From: Streptomyces sp. WAC08241 | GTDB lineage: Bacteria; Actinomycetota; Actinomycetes; Streptomycetales; Streptomycetaceae | NCBI GenBank assembly: GCA_007858575.1 | Contig: CP042279.1 | Location: forward strand, 2,728,001-2,792,000 | Direction: 5' to 3' | DNA: 64,000 nucleotides | Shown: positions 1 through 10,645 of the stretch, piece by piece | How the letters are laid out: each line of letters starts with the position of its first letter | Position numbering within the stretch: position 1 is the stretch's first letter | Position numbers and translations under genes: made by a program | Notes under the pieces: model-generated | Told to the model about the DNA's origin: nothing | The model's input: only the letters and a program-made list of their open reading frames with translations | The model's database searches: none

Positions 1-623
1 GGCCCTCGCCTCCTCGGTGAGGTCCCGGCCGAACTCGTCGAGGGCGGTGGCCGGCTGCTTCGGGGCGGCGGGGGCGCCCTCTCCGCCGAAGGCCGCCCGG
101 TCCGCGGCGCCGCGCAGCTTCGAGACGTCCAGGTCCTCGGCGCGCAGGAAGCGGGAGGCGCCGGAGTCGGGGTCGCCGAGGAGGGCGCCGAGGATGTGCT
201 CGGGGCCGATGTAGGAGACGCCGGCGGCCTGGGAGCGGGCGTGGGCGAGGGCGAGGGTGCGCTTGGCCGCCGGGGTGAGGCCGGGCTCCGAGGAGGGCTC
301 GGCGGACTCCCCGGGCAGCGCCTCGGCGATCCGGTCCGCGAGGGCGTCGGGGTCCACGCCGCCCTGGGCGAGCAGCCTGCGGGAGGGGTCGACCCGGGTG
401 GCGGCCCACAGCAGGTGCTCGGTGTCGAGGTCGGACGTGCCGTCCTCGGCCGCCTTGCGGGTGGCCAGGTTGAGCAGTTCGTGCGAGGACTCCGTGAGCA
501 GCCTTCCGATGGGCACGCGCTGCACGGCCGGGGCGAGGAGGCCGGCGACATGCCGAAGAACCGGTTCAGCATCTCGCTGAACGGATCGGAGGAACCGAAA
601 GGTGAACCGAACGCCATCGACAT
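1..623 (-). CDS. Clp-type AAA+ ATPase, N-terminal part (runs off the left edge)
   Basis: This is the 5' portion of a Clp/Hsp100 ATP-binding subunit, an ATP-driven unfoldase that feeds ClpP or disaggregates proteins. The ATG at 623 has a GGAG about 8 bases upstream. The start reads MSMAFGSPFGSSDPF, then MLNRFFGMSPASS. It is followed by the double Clp-N repeat fold (SHELLNLAT, DTEHLLWAA, then SYIGPEHILGALL). The end visible at base 1 reads LDEFGRDLTEEA, the standard entry to the first AAA+ module, so the ATPase domains lie outside the window. One frameshift at about 545 fits a C5 run read as C4. The short Gly/Phe-rich leader fits the Streptomyces Clp paralogue rather than canonical ClpC. The family is certain; the exact paralogue is inferred. 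Confidence 0.85.
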   Translation of the reverse strand, partial: MSMAFGSPFGSSDPFSEMLNRFFGMSPASSPRPCSACPSEGCSRSPRTNCSTWPPARRPRTARPTSTPSTCCGPPPGSTPPAGCSPRAAWTPTPSRTGSPRRCPGSPPSPPRSPASPRRPSAPSPSPTPAPRPPASPTSAPSTSSAPSSATPTPAPPASCAPRTWTSRSCAAPRTGRPSAERAPPPPRSSRPPPSTSSAGTSPRRRG

Positions 624-788
624 GTCTGCTCCAGAGAAGCGTGGGGGAATCCTCTCACTGAAACGCCATGTCCACCGCTCCGCAAACGGACGAACGGGAC
701 GGCCGGGGCCGTGGCCGGGGCCCCGGGACCGGCGCGAACGGAACGTCCGCCGCGCCGGCCCGTCCCACGGCCCGGGTGGGCGGTCTGG

Positions 789-2808
789 CTACTCCTCCTC
801 GTCCCACGGCGGTTCGGACTCGTCGAAGTCGAAGGGCGGTTCGTCGTCGTACGGGGCGGCGGGCGCGGGCTCGGACGCCGCTTCCGTCCGGGCGGGCGCG
901 ACCGGAGCCGGGGCGTCTCCCGCCGGGGCCGGGGCCGGGTCCTGTCCGGCCGGGGCCGCGGGGCCGGTCTCCGCCAGGGTCTCCAGGACGCCCTCGGCGT
1001 ACTTGGTCAGCTTGGCCTCGCCGACCCCGCCGACGGTGCCCAGTTGCTCGACCGTGATGGGGCGCAGGGTCGCGATCTCCCGCAGCGTCGCGTCGTGGAA
1101 GACGACGTACGCCGGGACGCTCCTGCTCGCGGGCGGTCGCGGCCCGCCAGGCGCGGAGCGCCTCGAAGACCGGCACGGCTCGGCCGGCAGGTCGACCGGC
1201 ACGCGGGCGCCCTTTCCGGAGCGGCTCCCGGGCTCCTTCCGGGCCGGGGCGACCGCCTTCTCCTTGCGCATCTGGACGGTGCGGCGTCCGCCCAGGACCT
1301 CGCCGCTCTGCTCGGTGAGGACGAGCGTCCCGTAGTCCCCTCGACCGCGATCAGCCCCTGGGCGAGGAGCTGGCGGACGATCCCGCGCCACTCGGCGGTG
1401 CCCAGGTCGGAGCCGACGCCGAACACCGAGAGGGCGTCGTGGTCGAACTGGATGACCTTCGCCGTCCGCTTGCCCTGGAGGATGTCGATGATCTGGCCCG
1501 CGCCGAACTTCTGGCGCCGCTCCTTGGCGAGCCGCCACACCGTGGACAGCAGCTTCTGCGCGGCGACCGTGCCGTCCCAGGACTCGGCCGGGGTCAGGCA
1601 GGTGTCGCAGTTGCCGCAGGGCTCGCCCTTCTGCCCGAAGTACTCCAGGAGGCGGACCCGGCGGCAGTCGACGGTCTCGCAGAGCGCCAGCATGGCGTCC
1701 AGGTGCATGGCGAGGCTCCGGCGGTGCTGCTCGTCGCCCTCGGAGGAGTCGATGAGCTTGCGCTGCTGGACCACGTCCTGGAGGCCGTACGCCAGCCACG
1801 CCGTGGCCGGTTCGCCGTCGCGGCCGGCGCGGCCGGTCTCCTGGTAGTAGCCCTCGACGGACTTCGGCAGGTCGAGGTGGGCCACGAACCGCACGTCCGG
1901 CTTGTCGATGCCCATGCCGAAGGCGATCGTCGCCACCACGACGACCCCGTCCTCGCGCAGGAAGCGGGCCTGGTTCGCGGCGCGGGTGCGGGCGTCCATG
2001 CCCGCGTGGTACGGCACGGCGTCGATGCCCTGCTCGACCAGGAGCGCGGCGGTCTTCTCGACGGAGGACCGCGAGAGGCAGTAGACGACTCCGGCGTCCC
2101 CCGCGTGCTCGGTCCTGATCAGCTCCAGGAGCTGCTTGGTCGGGTTGTTCTTGGGGACGATGCGGTACTGGATGTTCGGCCGGTCGAAGCCGGCGACGAA
2201 GTGCCGGGCGTCCTCCAGGCCCAGCCGCTTCGCGATCTCGGCGTGGGTGGCCTCGGTGGCCGTCGCCGTCAGCGCGATCCGCGGCACCTTCGGCCACCGC
2301 TCGTGCAGCATGGACAGGGCGAGGTAGTCGGGCCGGAAGTCGTGGCCCCACTGGGCGACGCAGTGCGCCTCGTCGATCGCGAAGAGCGACACCCGGCCCC
2401 GGTCCAGGAGCCGCTGCGTGCCCTCGGTCCGCAGCCGCTCGGGGGCCAGGTAGAGCAGGTCCAGCTCGTCCGCGAGGAACGCCTGCTCGACGGCCTGCCG
2501 CTCGTACGGGTCCTGTGTGGAGTTCAGGAACCCGGCCCGCACCCCGAGTGCCCGCAGCGCGTCCACCTGGTCCTGCATGAGCGCGATGAGGGGCGAGATC
2601 ACGATGCCCGTGCCGTCTCTGACCAGGGCCGGGATCTGGTAGCAGAGCGACTTGCCGCCGCCGGTCGGCATCAGCACGAGCGCGTCGCCGCCGCCGACGA
2701 CCTGCTCGATGATCTCCTGCTGCTCCCCGCGGAAGGAGTTGTAGCCGAAGACACGGTGGAGCACCCGGGCGGGCTCGGAGATCTCTGGGAAGCGTCGGAG
2801 AGGACCAT
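789..2808 (-). CDS. recQ: ATP-dependent DNA helicase RecQ (frameshifted reading)
   Basis: This is a 3'-5' superfamily-2 DNA helicase for recombination and fork repair. In order it shows the entry [14 protein letters not shown], Walker A MPTGGGKS, the DEAH box ([19 protein letters not shown]), motif III LTATAT, motif V ([16 protein letters not shown]) and motif VI ([10 protein letters not shown]). A zinc-binding cysteine cluster (CGNCDTC) and a winged-helix region follow. An HRDC domain ([15 protein letters not shown], then [15 protein letters not shown]) precedes an acidic tail ending in WDEEE. The ATG at 2808 gives MVLSDASQ running into EISEPARVL if one G is restored near 2785. At least three more shifts occur, at about 1335 (G5 read as G4), 1175 and 1115. 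The length with repairs matches actinobacterial RecQ carrying one HRDC. The family is certain; the exact start is moderately sure. Confidence 0.9.
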
Positions 2809-2927
2809 TCGTGAAGCGTATCCGTCCGCGCCGACAGCCCGGTCCCGTCCGCCGCAACCTGTGGAAAACCCGGCCGAGCGGGCTCTCCGGCCGCCTGTGG
2901 ACGACCCGCCCGGGTCCCCTCGGCCCG

Positions 2928-4747
2928 TCACCGGCGCAGCTCGGCTCCCTCCCTGGTGTCGTCGAGGAAGCCGCCCGACTGGTGCTGCCACAGCTTGGCG
3001 TAGGCGCCCTCCGCGTCGAGCAGCGCCTGGTGCGTGCCCTGCTCGACGACCCGGCCGCGGTCGAGGACGACGAGCCGGTCCATGCCGGCCACCGTGCTCA
3101 GCCGGTGGGCGACGACGAGCGCGGTCCGCCCTCCATGAGGCGCCACAGCGCCTCCTGGACGAGGATCTCGCTCTCGGAGTCCAGGGCGCTGGTGGCCTCG
3201 TCGAGGAGGAGGACCGGGGCGTCGCGCAGGATCGCCCGGGCGAGGGCGACTCGCTGGCGCTGGCCCCCGGAGAGCTTCACGCCCCGCTCGCCCACCATGG
3301 TGTCGAAGCCGTCGGGGAGCCCGTCGACGAACTCCGTGACGTGCGCCGCCCCGGCCGCGCGCCGGATCTCGGCGTCGGTGGCGTCCGGCCGGGCGAAGGC
3401 GATGTTGTCCCGCAGGCTCCGGTGGAACATCGCCGGCTCCTGCGGGACGTAGGCGATCATGCTCCGCAGGTCGGCCTGGCGCAGTCTGCCGATGTCCTGC
3501 CCGCCGACGAGGATCCGGCCGCCGTCGACGTCCGTCATCCGCAGCAGCAGTCGGGTCAGGGTGGTCTTGCCCCCGCCGGACCTGCCGACGAAGCCGATCT
3601 TCGCCCCGTCGGGCACGTCCAGGTCGAGCCCCTCGAAGAGCGGCTTCGCGCCCGCGTGGGCGAAGGTGACCTTCTCGAAGCGGACGCCGGCGTCCCGGGC
3701 GCCAGCGGCTCCGGGTCCTCGGGGTCGAGCACGGCGGGCGGTTCGAGGAGCAGTTCGGTGAACTGTCCGGCCTCCGTCATCGCGCTCTCCAGGCGCCGGT
3801 AGATCTGGTTGAACTCGAACATGATCCGGGTCGCGTTGGAGTAATAGGTGAAGGCCACGATGACGGCCTCCACGCCGTGTTCTCCCCCGCCGAGGGTGAC
3901 GGCGAGGACGAGTCCCAGGACGTTCGTCAGGACGGACATCGGCGCGACCAGCGTGTCGATGCGCAGATTGCCGTAGTCCCAGGACCGCAGGGTGAGCTTC
4001 CGCGACTCCGCGACGCGGGAGCGGTGCTCGGCGGCCTCCCGGTCCTCGGCGGCGAACGCCCGGACCGTGTCCATGTTCGTGAGGCTGTCGGCGACGTGGC
4101 CCGCCACCCGGGCGATCGCCTGTTCGCGCTGGCGACGAGCGCTGGCGGCGCCGGATCAGCGGGGCGACGCACACGCCCGTGAAGGCGATCAGCGTCAGGA
4201 GGCCGACCACGAGCAGCGGGTCGTAGCGCCAGAGCACCACCGAGGCGAAGAGCAGCGGCACGAAGTTGCCCATGATCGAGAAGGTCAGCGTGTCGACGAA
4301 CACCTCGAAGCGGGAGGCGAAGCCGAGGACCCGCTTGGTCAGCGATCCGGCGAAGTTGTCGTGGAAGAACGAGGAGTCCTTGGCGAACAGCTCGTCCATG
4401 CCGACGACGTACAGGTGCTCGATGCCCCGGGCGTCGAGCCGGTTCAGGCAGTGCAGTCCGACGCGCCACAGCGCCTCGCTGAACAGCAGCACGCCGGCGA
4501 ACCCGAGGACGTACGGAAGGTGCGCGCCGATGCCGTCGACGCCTGCGCCGTCCCCGGCGACCTGTCCGACGAGCTTGGCGACGACGAGCGGCGCGACGTA
4601 GAAGATGCCGATGTTGCCGAGCGCCGGCAGCAGCATGGCCGGCGCGGTCAGCCGCCGCAGACGGAGCAGCTCCCGTCCGTAGTGGCGCAGCGCGAGGAGG
4701 ACCGAACCCGTGGAGGGTAATCCTTCCTGTTTTTCGGATGATCCCAT
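2928..4747 (-). CDS. ABC exporter half-transporter (fused membrane and ATPase domains)
   Basis: This is a type-I ABC exporter with an N-terminal transmembrane domain and a C-terminal nucleotide-binding domain, as in MsbA or multidrug half-transporters that work as dimers. The ATG at 4747 follows an AAAGGGGG ribosome site. Hydrophobic helices near the start include [17 protein letters not shown] and [14 protein letters not shown]. The ATPase part has Walker [11 protein letters not shown]-loop YVPQEPAMF, signature LSGGQRQR, Walker [14 protein letters not shown] and the H-loop VVAHRLSTV. Three apparent frameshifts lie near 4140, 3700 and 3125. An EF-hand gene diverges from it across about 190 bases. 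The substrate cannot be deduced. Confidence 0.88.
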
Positions 4748-4940
4748 CCCCAACCCCCTTTCTGTCGTACCGAAGGCGGGAAAGGGGAAGTCTTCCGTGC
4801 AAATGCCTCCGGGGTCCACGTGTTTTCCGGGGGTCCGCGGGGCTCCTCGGGGCCGGGCAACCCGCCGCGCCCGGGGCGCGTCCTTCCGCACAGGACCCGA
4901 GGCCGCCCGGCGGCCACCGACCCAGGAGCCAGGACACCCC

Positions 4941-5193
4941 ATGAGCGACAAGGCCCGGACCCTCTTCGACGCGCTCGACCTCGACCGGGACGGCACGCTG
5001 ACCCGTACCGAGGTCATCAACGCCCTGCGGTCCAAGGGCCCCACCCTCAGCCGCGCGGGGCGTGATCCCCTTCTGGGGCGTGGGGACCGACGACGACTCC
5101 TCGGCCCTGTTCGACGAGGCCGACCTGAACGGCGACCGGGTGCTGTCCTTCGAGGAGTTCGCGACGCTGGTGAACCGGCGCTTCGGCTGGTGA
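4941..5193 (+). CDS. EF-hand calcium-binding protein (about 84 aa)
   Basis: This small calmodulin-like protein probably binds Ca2+ in the cytoplasm. The ATG at 4941 has an AGGAG site 10 bases upstream. The first loop is complete: DLDRDGTLTRTE, with acidic residues at positions 1, 3 and 5, Gly at 6 and Glu at 12. The second is DLNGDRVLSFEE. The protein ends NRRFGW. One frameshift at about 5060 separates the hands; here one extra G, or two missing bases, would restore the frame. It is divergently transcribed from the ABC exporter. Streptomyces carry several such short EF-hand proteins, mostly of unknown role. Confidence 0.82.
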
Positions 5194-5289
5194 TCCCCGG
5201 CACCCCTTCCGTATGCGCAAACGGCACCGCGCGGGTGGCGCGGTGCCGTTGCGGAGCCGGTGACGGCCGGGGAACGGGGTCGGGCCGGA

Positions 5290-5585
5290 TCAGACGGAGA
5301 CGGCGGGGAGCACCCCGGTGACCGGCGCGGCCAGGTCGGTGAGCTGGTGGAGCTGCTGGAGGTCGTGGATCCGGTTCAGCCCGCCCAACTGCTCGGAGAT
5401 GCCGGGAAGCTGCGCGGCCTGCTCCTCGGGGAGGCCCGTCGCGGCGAGGGAGTCGAGCTCCGTGACGGGGTTGATCGGCGGGCCGAGCGGACCGGCGGCG
5501 GGGCCGCGCTCGCCGCGGACGCGCCCAGGCACGAGAAGGCGGCGGCGACGGCGAGGACGGAGGAGATGCGTCGTGCTGAGGTCAT
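5290..5585 (-). CDS. Small secreted protein of unknown function
   Basis: An ATG at 5585 opens a clear Sec signal peptide: MTSARRISS, then a hydrophobic VLAVAAAFSCLG core and a likely cleavage after ASAASA. After one frameshift near 5495 the mature part reads INPVTELDSLAATGLPEEQ and then LGGLNRIHDLQQLHQLTDL before the end. It has no cysteines and no domain I recognise. The Asn-Pro-Val-Thr-Glu-Leu stretch and repeated Leu/Gln pairs suggest a short helical secreted peptide. The possible ribosome site (GTGAGG) sits unusually close to the start, so the start is uncertain. Confidence 0.55.
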
Positions 5586-5810
5586 GCCTCACCAACGCGG
5601 TCGGCCCGCCGGCGGTCACGGCCGCCCCCGTCCCCACCGCCCGAACGGGGGCCTGCGCCGGTGTGTAGCCGCCCGGTCACGGTTCCGCGCGCGGAGGGAT
5701 CGGCGGGTCCCGCGGACGGGATCGGATCCGGACGGTTGGCGCGCGGGATCCGGGGAACCCGCCTAACGTGACCGAAGTACCCCAGTCGACCAGAAAAGGG
5801 CATAGCAGTC

Positions 5811-5996
5811 ATGGGTGAGAGCCACGTGGACAAGGCCAAGGGCAAGCTCAAGGAGGCCGCCGGCAAGGCGACCGGCAACGAGCGGCTCAAGAGCGAGGGT
5901 CAGGCGGACCAGATGAAGGGCCAGGCCCGCAAGGTGGGCGAGAAGGCCCAGGGGAAGGTCGAGGGCGTCCGCGACTCCCTCGAGCGCGACTCCTAG
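5811..5996 (+). CDS. CsbD family stress-response protein (61 aa)
   Basis: This complete, unshifted gene has an AAAAGGG ribosome site before the ATG at 5811. The product is the typical small, highly charged CsbD protein: KAKGKLKEAAGKATGNERL, then QADQMKGQARKVGEKAQGK. Lys/Ala/Gly-rich heptads of this kind are predicted to be flexible helices. Family members are general-stress-induced in Bacillus and other bacteria, with no defined biochemical role. It is followed by a strong bidirectional terminator shared with the deacetylase gene on the other strand. Confidence 0.9.
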   Translation: MGESHVDKAKGKLKEAAGKATGNERLKSEGQADQMKGQARKVGEKAQGKVEGVRDSLERDS

Positions 5997-6060
5997 GGCT
6001 CGCACCTCCGAAACGCTCGGGCCGCCGTACCGCGCTCTGGAGGACGGCTCGAACAGCGGA

Positions 6061-6090
6061 AGGACTGCCCGGCACCCGCCGGGCGGTCCT
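6061..6090. terminator. Bidirectional terminator between csbD-like and deacetylase genes
   Basis: A 13-bp stem (6061-6073 with 6078-6090, one G-U type mismatch) closes a 4-base ACCC loop. It lies between the convergent ends of the CsbD gene (stop 5996) and the polysaccharide deacetylase gene (inferred stop 6130), so it can serve both. Confidence 0.75.
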
Positions 6091-6129
6091 CCTCGCGTTT
6101 CCGGGCTCCTCCGCCGGCGCGGAGCGCCC

Positions 6130-6928
6130 TCAGGGGTCGTCCGCACGGGGAAGCTGAAGGCGTGCCCCTGCTGCTTGAGCCACGGCAGCACCTGCCGCAG
6201 CGCCGCGACGGTCTGGCCGCGGTCGCCACCGCCGTCGTGGAAGAGGATGGTCGGGCCGTTGGACAGCTCGTTCTTGACCGTGTTCACGATCGAGGCCGTG
6301 CCGGGCAGCTCGAAGTCCTTGGTGTCCACGTTCCAGCCGAGCGGACGCATGCCGGCCGCGGCGGCGATCCGCCGGCTGTCCGGGGTGAAGGCGCCGCCCG
6401 GCGCCCGGTAGTACTCGACCTTCGCTCCCCCGGCCGCGTCCTCGATCATCTTCTTCGCGTCCAGGATCTGCTGCTTCTGGTACGCGACGGACTTCTTGTC
6501 CATCGAGGTGTCGTGGGAGATCGTGTGGTCGCAGAGCCGGTGCCCTTCCGCGACGACCTTCTTGACGAGGTCGGGGTGCCGCTTCGCCTCGGGTCCCACC
6601 ATGCAGAAGACGGCCTTGACGCCGTTCTCCTTCAGGATGTCCAGCATCTGGGGCGTCCAGCGCGGGTCGGGCCCGTCGTCGATCGTGATGTTCACCGCCG
6701 TGCCGCCCGCCTCGGCATCGTGCGCGATGCTCTCCGGCATCTTCTTCGGCGGCGCCTGGCGGGTCCCTTGGCGTCCCCGGACGGCGACTGCCCGGCCGTC
6801 GGCCGCCCGCCGCCCGTGCCGGCCTCCGCCTCCGTCTGCGTGACCGCGCTCGCCGCCCACACCGCCAGGCTGAGCCCGACCGCGGAGGCGACCACGGCTA
6901 TGTGCGCTGTGTACTTGTTCCGCCCCAT
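6130..6928 (-). CDS. NodB-type polysaccharide deacetylase, exported
   Basis: This is a carbohydrate-esterase family 4 enzyme that removes N- or O-acetyl groups from cell-wall or secreted polysaccharide. The ATG at 6928 follows GGGGAG. An N-terminal anchor or signal (YTAHIAVVASAVGLSLAVWA) leads to a short low-complexity linker. The NodB domain follows: motif 1 NITIDDGPDP, with a TIDDGP variant of TFDDGP; motif 2 DHTISHD, supplying metal-binding His; motif 3 YYRAPGGAF; then LGWNVDTKDFE and ILFHDGGGDR. A frameshift near 6765 links the signal to the domain. Restoring a C at about 6134 gives a stop at 6130 just after FSFPVRTTP, immediately before the terminator. Confidence 0.85.
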
Positions 6929-6999
6929 GGAATTGCCCACTCCCCGTTGTTCCAGGTCCTTCTCCCAGGTGAGAGGACGGTACAAGCGGTGGGAAGGTT

Positions 7000-7491
7000 T
7001 CACCCAAACGGCGGGACCTACGTCCCGGAAGCGGAGGACGCACGTCCCAACGCCGGAGGACGTACGGCCCTCAGCCCGGCAGGGCGTACGGTCCTCGGTC
7101 CGGAGGGTCGTGCGTTCTTCCGCTCCGGCGCGCATCCCACTCCGTGGTTTCCCGTCGCCCGGCCGGCCGTTGCCGAACGCCCCGCCGACGGCACCGAAAA
7201 CCGGCCCTGGCCGGGAGCGAGCGGTGTCCGGCCGGCGCGGCGGCCCGCCGGGCGCGCGGAACTGTTGCGTACGCGCCAATGGTGTAGCCCACGGCGTGGA
7301 GACGCGCCGGGAGCCGGACCGGCCGGCGGCGCGGGGCCGCACCCGTCGCGGCGTGCGCGGATGTGAGCGGCCGGGGCCCTCACGGTTCCCCCGCGGCTCC
7401 TTCACGGGAAGCGCACTTTCGGCCGTGGCGCGCCCGGTCCGCCCGCGCGGGGGCAGACGCCGGGCCGCGGCCGTCCCTAGCCTCCCGGGCC
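7000..7491. other. Gene-free interval with inverted repeat
   Basis: I see no credible gene here; short open frames lack starts with ribosome sites and show no recognisable protein. An imperfect inverted repeat around the GTACG cores at about 7056-7092 and several near-copies of 'cgtacggtcctc' give it a repetitive look. It should hold the promoters for the deacetylase gene (leftward) and the secreted-protein gene (rightward). Confidence 0.4.
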
Positions 7492-8021
7492 ATGCGATCC
7501 CACCTCACGAGACGCCTGGGTCTCACCGCCGTCCTCGCCCTCTTCCTCGCCGTGTTCGGCCTGGCCCCGGCCGCGAGCGCCTCCGCGTCGCTCGCCCCCG
7601 CCGAGCTGTCGTTCAGCACCGACGCCGCCACGACCACCCCCGGCGGCACGGTGAACCTGTCCATGACGCTGACGAACAACAAGACCCACGACATCTGGTT
7701 CGTCTACCAGACGATCGACCCGACCTGGCTGACCACCCAGCGCCCGGACCTGAAGTACTCCTTCAGCGGCTGTTCGCTCGCCGGCCCCGGCGGCAGCACC
7801 CCTGCGCCGGCACCGGCCCCGCCAACCTCGGCGGCAACTACGGGACCACCGTGCCGCCCGGCCAGAGCAGGACCGTGACCCTGACCCTCCAGGTCGCCGC
7901 CGACTCCGGCTGCAACGGCAACATCGGCTTCTACTCGTACTTCTACGCCGAGTTCAGCGACAGCTCCAGCGCGAGCGGCGGTCCGGTCTACACGCCCGAG
8001 ACCCGCGTCCTCTGCGCCTGA
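7492..8021 (+). CDS. Secreted protein with beta-rich, disulphide-containing domain
   Basis: The ATG at 7492 begins a signal peptide (MRSHLTRRLGLTAVLALFLAVF) with cleavage likely after ASASA. The mature domain starts LAPAELSFSTDAATTTPGG. It contains VNLSMTLTNNKTHDIWFVYQ, a cysteine in FSGCSL, a glycine-rich NLGGNYGTT and Cys residues in DSGCNGN and near the end (VLCA). The one frameshift at about 7800 is explained by a C5 run read as C4. The layout (TPGGTVNLSMTLTN) resembles an Ig-like or DUF11-type surface domain. No strong ribosome site is visible, so translation may be leaderless. The function is unknown. Confidence 0.65.
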
Positions 8022-8150
8022 CGGGTTCGAGGGTCAGGCGGGGCGCGTCCGAAAACAGACTCCGCCCCCGCCCGATCCGCCGGTCTACACCACTGGCGGT
8101 CACTGCGGCGGCCCCACGGTTCACCGGCGCCGCTTCACCCTCTCCCACCT

Positions 8151-8193
8151 GCGCCCCGGGGCCCGGGCGCGAGGATGACCGCGCCCCGGGGCG
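8151..8193. repeat. Duplicated palindromic 12-mer upstream of the exopolysaccharide operon
   Basis: The 12-mer gcgccccggggc occurs at 8151-8162 and again at 8181-8192. It has dyad symmetry (cgccccggggcg at 8182-8193 is a perfect palindrome). The pair sits about 220 bases upstream of the Agd3-like gene, in the 389-base gap that otherwise holds no gene. It could be a regulator-binding pair or a secondary structure; neither is shown. Confidence 0.45.
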
Positions 8194-8410
8194 ACCTCCG
8201 AACCGATGGTCACACCGGAACCCTCGCCCCGGGCACCCTCGTTTTTCCGCCACCTTTCGCGACGGGACCACAAAAGCTCCACAGATACCTCACCATTTGA
8301 CGCGACGGATGCGTGGACGACCGGCCTTCGAGGGGATGCCGGCGCCCACGAGGGGTGCGTCCGCTCCTCGGAGCCGTACCCACCCCTGCTCCGGGAGGGG
8401 ACACCACCGC

Positions 8411-10539
8411 ATGAAGCGGCTCATAGGCACCACTCTGTTCACCACGGGCGCGCTCGTCGCCGCCCTGGTCCTGCCGGGCGCCTCGGCGCAGGCGTCCGAA
8501 CCGGAACCCCGCATCGACCTGCGGGTCCTGGTCGTGACCGACGGCGGCCCGGCCACCGAGGCCATCGCCGCCGAACTGGACGCCGCGGGAACGCCGTACA
8601 CGAAGGTCGACCTGAACCGCGCCGACCGGCCCGTCATCGACGCCGGCTACCTGGCGGACACCGTGGGCGACCGGAACCGGGCCAAGTTCCAGGCCGTCGT
8701 CCTGCCGAACGACAACCCGTTCCCGGCCGGCTCCGCGGAGATGACCGCGCTCGCGAACTACGAGCGGACCTACGACATCCCGCAGGTCGACGCGTACACC
8801 TACGCCCGGCCCGAGGTCGGCCTCCAGTACGCCGTCTACGGCGGGTACGCGGGGAGCCTCGACGGAGTGGGGCCCAGACGACCGCCGCCGGGCTCTCGGG
8901 GCCGTTCGGCTACCTCGAAGGCGCCGTGCCCTTCGAGGACAACTCGCCTGCGGTCGGAGAGAGTTACGCCTACCTGTCGACTCCGGCGGCGGGCGCGGAC
9001 TTCACCCCGTACGTCGAGGCCGCGATACCCGGGACGACCAAGCGCGGGTCCCTGGTCGGCGAGTACCGGCACGACGGGCGCCGCGAGCTGGTCGTCACCT
9101 TCGTCTACAACCAGTACCAGCAGCAGTTCCGCCTGCTCTCCCGCGGCATCGTGGAGTGGATGACCGGCGGGACGCACCTGGGCTCCTCCCGGAACTACTT
9201 CGCCGTCCACGTCGACGACGTGTTCGCGGCGGACGACCGCTGGAACTCCACGCTCAACTGCACGCCCGGCGACGTGGACTGCACCGACCCCGACGCGGTG
9301 CCGGACCCGATCCGGATGACGGCCGCCGACGTGGACCACGCCGCCTCCTGGCAGACCTCCCGCGGCTTCACCCTGGACATGGCGTACAACGCCGCCGGTA
9401 CCGTCGACTTCCGCGCGGACAACAACGGCGCGGACCCGCTGGCCGACCGGTTCGTCGCCAAGCGCAACGACTTCCGCTGGATCAACCACACCTACACGCA
9501 CGCCTTCCTCGGCTGCGAGCAGAACACGAGCGTGGTGCCGTGGCAGTGCGCCACCCACCCGAACGGCTCGGTCAAGTGGGTCTCCCGGCAGAGCGTCTCC
9601 GACGAGATCGCGCTCAACCGCGTGTGGGGCCAGACCGCCGGACTCCCGCTGCAGAACGACGAGCTGGTCACCGGCGAGCACTCCGGGCTGCGCGTCCTTC
9701 CCCAGCAGAACGTCGACAACCCCAATCTGGGGCCGGCCCTCGGCGACAACGGCATCGGCTGGCTGGGCTCGGACAACTCCCGTGAACCCGGCCAGCGCCA
9801 GGTCGGCACCGCCACGACGGTCCCCCGCTACCCGATGAACGTCTTCTACAACGCGGGCCGGGCGGCCGAGCAGGTCGACGAGTACAACTGGATCTACACC
9901 AGCCGCGCGCAGGGCGGCAGCGGGATCTGCGAGGACAACCCGGCCACCACCACCTGCCTGGCCGCCCCGCTCGACCCCGCCACCGGCTACACGGGCCACA
10001 TCGTGCCCCTGGAGCGGCAGATCGCCCTGGGCCACGTCCTCGCCAACGACCCCAAGCCGCACTTCATCCACCAGTCGAACCTGGCCGAGGACCGCATCGC
10101 CTACCCGGTCCTGGACGGCGTCCTCGACGCCTACGACGCGCTGTTCGCCCCGAGCACCCCGGTGGTGAACCTGCGGATGAAGGACATCGGCCAGGAGCTC
10201 CAGCGGCGCTCCGCCTGGCGCACGGCCGTCCAGAGCGGCCAGGTCACCGCGTACCGCATCGGCGAGACGGTGACCGTCGAGGGTCCGAGCGGCACGACGG
10301 TCCCGGTGACCGTGCCCGAGGGCACCCTGCGGCCCGACGGCTCTGCCTTCGGCGAGGCGTACGCGGGCGGGCGCTCCGGCTGGACGTCCCTCGCGGGCAC
10401 CTCGCTGGCCCTGGAGGTGCCCTCCGTCCAGGCCCTGACGGCGGACGGTCCCGCCCCGGCGCGGGTCGCGGCCCCGGCCCCGGCCGCCCGGATCCCCGCG
10501 GGCGTGGCCGACCCGGTCACCCCCGGCGCGAACGGCTGA
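8411..10539 (+). CDS. Agd3-like secreted polysaccharide deacetylase (CE18-type, about 709 aa)
   Basis: The ATG at 8411 has GGAGGGG about 10 bases upstream. A signal peptide (MKRLIGTTLFTTGALVAALV, cut near ASAQA) is followed by a Rossmann-like N-terminal region (LRVLVVTDGGPATEAI, then VVLPNDNPFP). A deacetylase-like core has the metal-type motifs HVDDVFAADDRWN and NHTYTHAFLGC, and a C-terminal beta domain follows. This layout and these motifs recall Agd3, the secreted deacetylase of Aspergillus galactosaminogalactan, which also has bacterial relatives. Several Cys residues (NCTPGDVDC) suggest disulphides. One frameshift at about 8870 fits G5 read as G4. It heads an operon with a PelF-type transferase and two alpha-1,4-galactosaminidase-type hydrolases, which supports a GalNAc-polymer substrate. 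The family call is by motif memory. Confidence 0.7.
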
Positions 10540-10645
10540 CCACCGCACCGCCGGCGCCGTCCCCGTCCGGCGGCGAGGTCCCGGCCGCCCACCGGCGGCC
10601 GGGACCGGCACGACCACTCCCACCACGGCCGTGGAGTCCACACCC

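Noticed and set aside
1439..3802. Long plus-strand frame opposite recQ and the ABC exporter
   Set aside because: It shows mirror-image codon bias of the real minus-strand genes. No domain, ribosome site or family fits it.
2928..4747. Programmed frameshifting or pseudogene status of the broken ABC exporter and many other genes
   Set aside because: No slippery sequence with structure is repeated. The breaks are single-base losses in ordinary G/C runs spread over nearly all genes, which points to sequencing error.
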